This document shows positions 1 through 4,466 of a stretch of 6,854 nt of DNA, piece by piece (within the stretch, counting starts at the first letter, position 1; each line of letters starts with the position of its first letter). The notes under the pieces are model-generated. The model had not been told where the DNA came from and made no database searches. It saw nothing but the letters and a program-made list of their open reading frames with translations. Both the position numbers and the translations under genes were made by a program. Origin of the DNA: Spirochaetia bacterium (GTDB lineage Bacteria > Spirochaetota > Spirochaetia > Treponematales > Breznakiellaceae); assembly GCA_025997655.1 (NCBI GenBank), contig BNUW01000131.1:1-6854 (forward strand), written 5' to 3'.

Positions 1-481
1 GACACGGCTCATACCGGCAATTTTGCCGCTTCAACGGTATACAAGGCCGTTGTTACCCTGACCGCAAAAACCGGCTATACCTTTAACGGCGTTGCAGTGA
101 ACAGCTTTACGTACTCAGGCGCAACCGTAACCAATGCGGCTAACAGCGGCACGGTAACCATCACCTTCCCGGCAACAGCCGCCGTTGTAACCGCACTATC
201 CCTGAATGCCCTGGTAACGGCCCCGGTTAAAGGTGAAACGCCCCAGTCAACATTTGCCGGAAACACCCAGTACACCGGAACCATTGCCTGGAAAACCAAC
301 GCCGACACGGCTCATACCGGCAATTTTGCCGCTTCAACGGTATACAAGGCCGTTGTTACCCTGACCGCAAAAACCGGCTATACCTTTAACGGCGTTGCAG
401 TGAACAGCTTTACGTACTCAGGCGCAACCGCAACCAATGCGGCTAACAGCGGCACGGTAACCATCACCTTCCTGGCAACAG
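1..481 (+). repeat. Tandem 303-bp coding repeat (Ig-like repeat units)
   Basis: Bases 1-178 recur at 304-481, a period of exactly 303 bp (101 codons, so frame is kept). Base-by-base comparison shows two mismatches within this stretch: 128 T versus 431 C (Val to Ala) and 170 C versus 473 T (Pro to Leu). Similarity ends at 179/482, where the second copy passes into a different module. Both differences, and the boundary change, alter the amino acid; no silent difference is seen. This points to a recent duplication or gene conversion. More copies may lie upstream of base 1. Such repeats can change in number by recombination and can be collapsed or expanded in short-read assemblies. Confidence 0.95.
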
Positions 482-1665
482 ACGCCCCCACCACCTACAG
501 CGTCACGGCGGACGGCGCCGCGTATACCGCCACAACGACCAAAATCGACTTTGTGTTCTACGAAGCCGTTAACGGACTCACGGCCAGCGATATCACCATA
601 GGCGGATTACCGGCAACCAAGGGGACCCTTACCGAGACCGACAGCACACACTGGAGCCTGAACCTTACCGTTAGCACCGCGGGAGCCGCCACGGTGACCA
701 TCAACAAAGCCGGTATCGAAAGTGGGACGAAAAGCATAACCCTGTTCGTCTTCAACACCTCGGTCCAAAGCATCGCCGCCAAATTCGGTATTGACGTAAC
801 TACGAACAGCGCGGCGAAAGTAACGGAAGTCTTTACCGCGCTCCACGCCTACCTTGCGACAGGCCCGTTGCCTTCAGGGTCGGGCACAACGCTCAAGCTG
901 GGAGCCATAGCCCTGGGCGACTACATCGACCTGCTCTCCCTCACAGTCGCGGGCTATCCCACTGACAACGCTACAAATGGCTTTGGCAAATTCACCGTAA
1001 CCGATGCGCCAATAACCGGCGGCACTGATAGGGGCAACCGCCTGCGCCTTATCGTGGTGGGCATCAACACCTACAGCAACAAAAACGGCAACGGAACCGA
1101 CCCCCATGTGGTGTTCCAGTTCCAGAACGTGCCGGGAACCCACCGGATGAACGCCGACAATACCAACGTGGGCGGCTACAAGGATAGCGAAATGCGGAAG
1201 TATCTTGTTCCGGTTAGCGGGGTGACTGGAAGCGGCAAATTCCTTGAGGGGCTTACAAACGCGGGCGTGCCGGATAGCGTCCTCTGGGCGCCGTCCCGCA
1301 GGGTGTGGAACGGATTCACACAGGCCGAGAAGAACGCTTTAGTAACTACCTCAGCAAATACGGCGGTGGATACGATAGCGGACAAGCTCTTCCTGCCCAC
1401 AGCATGGGAGATGTTCGGCAGCAATTCAATCTCGAACGGAACCTACGAAACGAATGCCAATCAGGGGCGGCTTGAGTACTACGCAACAAGCCGCATAAAA
1501 TACAACAGCGGCAATACTGCCATATCGTATTGGGAGGCATCGCCCGCTTCTGCGTCGGCCGCCTGGTTCGCTAGTGTCCTCGGCAGTGGTAATCTCGGCA
1601 ACTACAATGCGAGTAATGTGGAGGGCGTCGCCCCTGCTTTCTGTGTCAAATATATCGCTCCCTAA
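1..1665 (+). CDS. Large exported repeat protein with C-terminal DUF6273/C-type-lectin-like domain (5' end missing); candidate DGR target protein
   Basis: The frame is open from base 1, so the start lies outside the window; 554 residues are visible. Residues 1-160 hold one partial and one complete copy of a ~101-residue Ig-like repeat (typical strings: YKAVVTLTAKTGYTF, NSGTVTITF). Residues ~161-245 form a second, different Ig-like module (TYSVTADGAAYT to GTKSITLFV). After a linker (~246-300), residues ~301-554 match the DUF6273-type domain common in treponemal surface proteins, related to the formylglycine-generating-enzyme/C-type-lectin fold: RLRLIVVG (347-354), PHVVFQFQNVP, LWAPSRRVW, LFLPTAWEMFG, YWEASP (510-515) and GVAPAFCV (542-549). 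The Ser/Asn/Gly/Ala-rich stretch between the last two motifs has the look of a DGR variable region. The protein is probably secreted or surface displayed and binds an unknown ligand; localisation is inferred because the N-terminus is absent. A hairpin-terminator follows the stop. Domain calls come from recognition, not a profile search. Confidence 0.85.
   Translation, partial: DTAHTGNFAASTVYKAVVTLTAKTGYTFNGVAVNSFTYSGATVTNAANSGTVTITFPATAAVVTALSLNALVTAPVKGETPQSTFAGNTQYTGTIAWKTNADTAHTGNFAASTVYKAVVTLTAKTGYTFNGVAVNSFTYSGATATNAANSGTVTITFLATDAPTTYSVTADGAAYTATTTKIDFVFYEAVNGLTASDITIGGLPATKGTLTETDSTHWSLNLTVSTAGAATVTINKAGIESGTKSITLFVFNTSVQSIAAKFGIDVTTNSAAKVTEVFTALHAYLATGPLPSGSGTTLKLGAIALGDYIDLLSLTVAGYPTDNATNGFGKFTVTDAPITGGTDRGNRLRLIVVGINTYSNKNGNGTDPHVVFQFQNVPGTHRMNADNTNVGGYKDSEMRKYLVPVSGVTGSGKFLEGLTNAGVPDSVLWAPSRRVWNGFTQAEKNALVTTSANTAVDTIADKLFLPTAWEMFGSNSISNGTYETNANQGRLEYYATSRIKYNSGNTAISYWEASPASASAAWFASVLGSGNLGNYNASNVEGVAPAFCVKYIAP
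1528..1650 (+). other. Candidate DGR variable region (VR) at the 3' end of the lectin-like gene
   Basis: The segment encodes YWEASP, then a run rich in Ala, Ser, Gly and Asn (for example VLGSGNLGNYNASN), then GVAPAFCVKY. In DGR target proteins of the TvpA/Mtd lectin class, the variable region sits at the very C-terminus, starts near a W-x-x-SP motif and ends at a G-V-x-P-A-F motif. Variable codons there descend from AAY codons in the template repeat, giving Asn, Ser, Gly, Tyr, Leu and similar residues. Codons such as CTC, GGC, AGT, GGT, AAT, AAC and TAC in this run fit that pattern. This is inference: no second copy (template repeat) and no reverse transcriptase or Avd gene occurs in the window, so the driving element would have to act from elsewhere. 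Alternatively it is simply a conserved DUF6273 tail. Confidence 0.45.
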
Positions 1666-1671
1666 GAGCAT

Positions 1672-1705
1672 GCCGCTTCCGGGAAACCGGGGGCGGCTTT
1701 TATTT
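1672..1705 (+). terminator. Strong hairpin with GAAA loop and T-rich tail: probable Rho-independent terminator
   Basis: Arms 1672-1682 and 1687-1697 pair over 11 positions, nine Watson-Crick and two G-U (1677/1692 and 1678/1691), around a GAAA tetraloop (1683-1686). TTTTATTT follows at 1698-1705. It begins six bases after the stop codon of the lectin-like gene, so it most simply ends that transcript. An alternative or additional role is the DNA hairpin found just downstream of DGR variable regions, which also tends to carry a GNRA-like loop. The two G-U pairs would be mismatches in DNA, which favours the terminator reading. Confidence 0.75.
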
Positions 1706-1731
1706 CGTGAGCGCAATGGGAAGCGACGACC

Positions 1732-1761
1732 TTGCGCCGGCATTATAGTTCCTACTATAAC
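1732..1761 (+). promoter_or_regulatory. Possible promoter of the antitoxin gene
   Basis: TTGCGC (1732-1737) and TATAAC (1756-1761) are spaced by 18 bases and resemble -35 and -10 boxes. A second possible -10, TATAGT, lies at 1744-1749. With the downstream box the message would start almost at the ATG (1769), and no Shine-Dalgarno sequence is visible before that ATG, so a leaderless or very short-leader transcript is plausible. Both -10 candidates lie inside the inverted repeat described separately. Confidence 0.35.
1743..1760. promoter_or_regulatory. Inverted repeat over the antitoxin promoter: candidate operator
   Basis: TTATAGT (1743-1749) and ACTATAA (1754-1760) are perfect reverse complements separated by TCCT. 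The repeat sits 8 bases before the antitoxin ATG and covers both possible -10 boxes. Toxin-antitoxin operons of the MazE/VapB type are commonly autorepressed by the antitoxin binding such palindromes, so this is a natural operator candidate. That role is inferred from position only. Confidence 0.4.
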
Positions 1762-1768
1762 TAAAACT

Positions 1769-1987
1769 ATGAACCAAACAGTAACCATTGAAATTGTTGA
1801 TACTGCCGCATTGAGGCTCTTGCGGGATTTGGCGGCTCTGAGCCTTATCCGGTTTACGCCGGAGACCGCATCTGAAAGCGACATAGTAACGGCTCGTCTG
1901 AATGAAGTCTACGCGCGGGAGGATTCATCCCTTGACCCCGGTTTGATGCTGGCGCAGGCCGAGGCGATTGCCGGGGAAGATTGGTAA
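1769..1987 (+). CDS. Antitoxin of a MazEF/PemIK-like toxin-antitoxin pair (toxin partner decayed)
   Basis: This 72-residue acidic protein starts MNQTVTIEIVDTAALRLLRD and ends LMLAQAEAIAGEDW. A short beta-strand-like N-terminus is followed by a helical stretch (residues ~11-25) and an acidic C-terminal tail with LNEVYAREDSSLDPG, which resembles the toxin-wrapping tail of small type II antitoxins. I do not recognise the exact family; the call rests mainly on the gene next door, whose remains are plainly MazF/PemK-like, and on the stop-start overlap (TAATG, 1985-1989) typical of coupled antitoxin-toxin pairs. The ATG at 1769 is chosen because the frame upstream runs through the terminator and the end of the previous gene. 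No clear Shine-Dalgarno sequence precedes it. With the toxin dead, the protein may be an orphan antitoxin, able to repress its own promoter or neutralise related toxins elsewhere. Confidence 0.65.
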   Translation: MNQTVTIEIVDTAALRLLRDLAALSLIRFTPETASESDIVTARLNEVYAREDSSLDPGLMLAQAEAIAGEDW

Positions 1988-2091
1988 TGGTTTAAGGTGA
2001 GGTATGGTGGGCAAATCTGCCGGTACGTATCATACAAAACGATGCATTTAATCGCAGCGCTATACAAACCACTTTTAACGATAAGAATTGA
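1987..2091 (+). pseudogene. mazF: Decayed MazF/PemK-type toxin gene
   Basis: Reading from the ATG at 1987, which overlaps the antitoxin stop, gives MV, a TAA stop at codon 3 (1993-1995), then GEVWWANLP, VRIIQNDAFNRSAIQTT and a few unrelated residues before TGA (2089-2091). An intact MazF/PemK endoribonuclease begins roughly MVKRGEIWWANLP, continues with a GSEPG-RRPV segment, then has an I-I-Q-N-D-x-F-N-x-S strand. Here codon 3 (normally AAA/AAG for Lys) has become TAA. The segment between WWANLP and IIQND, which holds the conserved Gly-Ser-Glu and catalytic Arg region, is missing. Everything after IQTT is lost too, from a family usually ~110-120 residues long. No translation product could be an active toxin. 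The remains show that the upstream gene is an antitoxin. Confidence 0.85.
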
Positions 2092-2246
2092 TTTACAGGG
2101 CGCTTGTGCGCCCGGCGTCATCGGCGACATGGTGCGCAAGGAACTGAAAACCGCCGTGTAGGATGGAGCGGCAGCGGACAGCCCCTCGGTCTGATGCCGC
2201 CGTTGCGGTTATATCTCCTTCTTTATCTATTCAGTCCGCCTTTTTG
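2092..2246. other. Region with no recognisable gene; two small hairpins
   Basis: Nothing here matches a gene I know. A short frame from ATG 2042 to TAG 2161 (39 codons, ending VIGDMVRKELKTAV) has protein-like composition at its end. It overlaps the toxin remnant and has no Shine-Dalgarno sequence, so it may be the tail of another lost gene. Two hairpins are visible. One is at 2098-2113 (GGGCGC, TTGT loop, GCGCCC; perfect 6-bp stem). The other is at 2169-2199 (outer stem CGGCA/TGCCG, an inner stem with one G-T pair, two single mismatches). Neither is followed by a T-run, so neither is called a terminator. Confidence 0.4.
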
Positions 2247-2249
2247 TGG

Positions 2250-2276
2250 TATACTGTATGAAAAGCGTAATGGAGG
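2250..2276 (+). promoter_or_regulatory. -10 box and Shine-Dalgarno sequence of the small membrane-protein gene
   Basis: TATACT (2250-2255) is a good -10 box; no convincing -35 box lies 16-18 bases upstream. A transcript starting near 2262 would carry GGAGG at 2272-2276, six bases before the ATG at 2283. The Shine-Dalgarno call is firm; the promoter call is weaker. Confidence 0.5.
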
Positions 2277-2282
2277 CGCATT

Positions 2283-2531
2283 ATGATGGAAAGCGTTGGT
2301 ATTATATGCGGTGTCGTTCTGGGCCTCTTCGGGTCTGTTTTCTCGATTGTCCAGTTCTTTTTCCAGCGGCAAAGGGACAAAGGGCAGGAGATAAGAGACC
2401 GCTTGGCTTTTCTTATGCAGGTGATTATCGACAAGGATATTCCCCGTGAATCCCGCCAGCCCTTTTTTGACGAGTATATAGCCAAAGGCGGCAATGGGAC
2501 GGTTGTCAAGTTCTGGCTGGAAAACAAGTAA
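2283..2531 (+). CDS. Small single-pass membrane protein of unknown function
   Basis: This 82-residue protein has a hydrophobic N-terminal segment (residues ~4-26: VGIICGVVLGLFGSVFSIV then QFFF) followed by a charged stretch, QRQRDKGQEIRDR, and a soluble tail ending FDEYIAKGGNGTVVKFWLEN. The pattern suggests a membrane anchor with the charged remainder in the cytoplasm. Strong Shine-Dalgarno spacing supports ATG 2283; ATG 2286, one codon later, is equally possible and would give 81 residues. The gene appears to have its own promoter and stands alone between the toxin-antitoxin remnant and the cyclase operon. I do not recognise a family. The clean ribosome binding site and typical amino-acid make-up argue for a real gene, but nothing in the context defines a role. 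Confidence 0.7.
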   Translation: MMESVGIICGVVLGLFGSVFSIVQFFFQRQRDKGQEIRDRLAFLMQVIIDKDIPRESRQPFFDEYIAKGGNGTVVKFWLENK

Positions 2532-2556
2532 GGGCCCCGAGTTCCTCTCCACCACT

Positions 2557-2603
2557 TTGCTATTTTATCCCCCCTGTGCTAGAATGGTAACCGAAACAGG
2601 GGA
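2557..2603 (+). promoter_or_regulatory. Promoter and ribosome binding site of the cyclase operon
   Basis: TTGCTA (2557-2562) and TAGAAT (2580-2585) are separated by 17 bases, a good sigma-70-type arrangement. AGGGGA (2598-2603) lies six bases before a GTG at 2610 and decides the start of the cyclase gene. An ATG at 2605 is in another frame and is not the start. No cAMP-receptor-type palindrome was noticed near this promoter. Confidence 0.6.
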
Positions 2604-2609
2604 CATGGA

Positions 2610-4463
2610 GTGGGCAGAAAGCAGAATAAAACTCAGCGTGCCGCCGAAACCTTCGGGAAGGTCCGCTTCCCTATCGGCGTTAAGCTGGTCAGTATCATCA
2701 CCCTCATCCTCCTCATCTCCCTGGGGGCTATCACCACCCTCATGTCCTTCATGGTTTCTGAGGATCTCCGGATTAACGCGGAGGATACAAACTTTACCGT
2801 AAACCGGCGCTCTGCGGTGGAGGCGGAAACGACTCTCCTGGGTATCCGGTCCAATGCCCTGCTCCTCCTGGATACCTTGAATGTTATGGGCTCTGCGGCG
2901 GAAACGGGCTCCCTGGGGGCTCAGGCACGGAGCTTCTACTTTATACGGAACCCCGAAGTGGCCGCTATTACCCTGGACGGTACGCCCCCGATGATAAGCG
3001 AACGCTTCTTCCTGACCAACGAAATTGACGCCTACCTGGTACAGGAGTTCCTGGACCGTTCCACGGAAGTGCGGGAACGGGCTCGCCTTGGGGAAACGGT
3101 GATCCTCAACGCCGCCGCCGCCTTCGGTATCCCCCTTCTGGTAATGTTCGTTCCCTGGGAGGCCGGGGAACAGAACCGGGCGGCGGGGATATTCTTTACC
3201 GCCGATGCCCTGGCGAACACCTTCAGCAATTCGTTGAACACCTCCTTTCTGATTAACGACGCCGGAGAAATCCTGGTCCACCCGGATAATCAACTGGTGA
3301 TGGCCGGGGCAAATATCGGATCCGGCCCCCTGGCCCGGCGGATCCGTGCAAGCCGGGAGCCGAACTTCCAGATTCTGTATGAGGACGAGGCGGGGGTAAA
3401 GCACTGGGGAGCCTTCCGGAAGCTGGCCCTGGGGGGGGCGGCGGTGCTGACCACCGTGGAATCCCACCTGGTCTTTGAGGGGATTGCCGCCACCACCCGG
3501 CGGAATATCTACCTTGCCATTGCGGTGCTGCTTATCGCCGTCATCCTCATCTGGTTCTTTGCCAAGAGTATCAGTGTGCCCATTGGGCGCCTCACCGAGG
3601 CGGCGGGGAAGATTGAGGTGGGTGATTTTGAACTGACCCTGAAGGAACAGGGTAATGACGAAATCAACCTCCTGACCAAAAGCTTTGTGCGGATGGGGAA
3701 GGCCCTATCCAGCTTTAGCCGCTTTACCAACCGGGAGCTTACCCGGCAGGCCATGCAGGGGACCCTGGCTCTGGGGGGAGAGCCCCGGATGGCCACCCTC
3801 CTCTTTACGGATATCCGTTCCTTTACCATGATATCGGAAATGCTGGAACCCTGGGAGGTGGTGGAATTCCTCAACAGCTACATGACCCTGATGATTACCT
3901 GCGTGGACAAGACCGGGGGTACGGTGGATAAGTTCATGGGGGACGCCATTATGGCCCACTGGGGGGCGGTGACCATCCTGGATACCCCGGCGGTGAATGC
4001 CCTGAACGCGGTGAAGGCAGCCCTGGCCATGCGGAGCGCCCTGCGGCAGTTCAACCAGGGCCGGGACGGAAGCATCAAACAGCCCCGTATCAGGATAGGC
4101 TGCGGGATCAATTCGGGACCCGTGGTGGCGGGGCAGATTGGGTCCAATACCCGGATGGAATACACGGTTATTGGGGATACGGTCAACCTGGCAAGCCGGA
4201 CCGAGGGGATGAACAAGTCCTTTCGAACGGACATCCTCATCACGGAGAACACCTGGAACCTTATCCGGGAGGAAGTTATCGCCGAGGAGATGATTCCCAC
4301 AAAGGTAAAGGGCAAGAAAGAGCCGGTGCGGATGTTTGCGGTGATAAACCTGCGGGCAAAGCCCGGGGAAAAGCAGAAACGGCCGGTGAATCTGACGGAG
4401 GTGCGGACCATGCTGGGGCTGGGTGTACCGGATTTGAAACAGCTTATTCTCAATATGGAATAG
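2610..4463 (+). CDS. Membrane-bound class III adenylate cyclase with periplasmic sensor and HAMP domain
   Basis: The 617-residue protein would make cAMP from ATP at the inner membrane in response to an outside signal. A basic N-terminus precedes TM1 (~25-49). Residues ~50-298 form an extracytoplasmic Cache-like sensor (late-domain strings FLINDAGEILVHPD and HWGAFRKL). TM2 (~299-318) leads into a HAMP linker (~319-371) and the catalytic domain (~391-580). Metal-binding Asp401 (LLFTDIRSFT) and Asp445 (DKFMGDAIMAHWG), Asn526 and Arg530 (VNLASR) are all present. Lys441 and Thr519 (EYTVIGD) match the substrate-selecting Lys/Thr pair of bacterial adenylate cyclases of the CyaC type, so ATP rather than GTP is the likely substrate. 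The GTG start is fixed by its Shine-Dalgarno sequence. The next gene starts three bases after the stop. An uninterrupted G8 tract lies at 3431-3438. The ligand is unknown. Confidence 0.93.
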   Translation: MGRKQNKTQRAAETFGKVRFPIGVKLVSIITLILLISLGAITTLMSFMVSEDLRINAEDTNFTVNRRSAVEAETTLLGIRSNALLLLDTLNVMGSAAETGSLGAQARSFYFIRNPEVAAITLDGTPPMISERFFLTNEIDAYLVQEFLDRSTEVRERARLGETVILNAAAAFGIPLLVMFVPWEAGEQNRAAGIFFTADALANTFSNSLNTSFLINDAGEILVHPDNQLVMAGANIGSGPLARRIRASREPNFQILYEDEAGVKHWGAFRKLALGGAAVLTTVESHLVFEGIAATTRRNIYLAIAVLLIAVILIWFFAKSISVPIGRLTEAAGKIEVGDFELTLKEQGNDEINLLTKSFVRMGKALSSFSRFTNRELTRQAMQGTLALGGEPRMATLLFTDIRSFTMISEMLEPWEVVEFLNSYMTLMITCVDKTGGTVDKFMGDAIMAHWGAVTILDTPAVNALNAVKAALAMRSALRQFNQGRDGSIKQPRIRIGCGINSGPVVAGQIGSNTRMEYTVIGDTVNLASRTEGMNKSFRTDILITENTWNLIREEVIAEEMIPTKVKGKKEPVRMFAVINLRAKPGEKQKRPVNLTEVRTMLGLGVPDLKQLILNME

Positions 4464-4466
4464 GAT

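Noticed and set aside
1574..1768. Upstream extension of the antitoxin frame to an ATG at 1574
   Set aside because: It would overlap the end of the lectin-like gene and run through the hairpin-terminator; the extra residues are Arg-rich and unlike the antitoxin part.
2098..2113. GC-rich hairpin as a Rho-independent terminator
   Set aside because: The six-pair stem is perfect, but GC-rich sequence rather than a T-run follows on either strand.
1990..2282. Template repeat or reverse transcriptase of a DGR in the gap after the lectin-like gene
   Set aside because: No stretch resembling bases 1528-1650 was found by eye, and the gap is far too short for a reverse transcriptase; the remains here are of a MazF-type toxin.
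2104..2286. Frame of 60 codons between the toxin remnant and the small membrane protein
   Set aside because: It starts inside a hairpin, has no Shine-Dalgarno sequence and its translation has no recognisable features.
2565..3467. Long minus-strand open frame (300 codons) opposite the cyclase gene
   Set aside because: It is rich in Pro, Gly, Arg and Gln with no recognisable domain and lies opposite a cyclase with complete catalytic motifs; a GC-rich shadow frame explains it.
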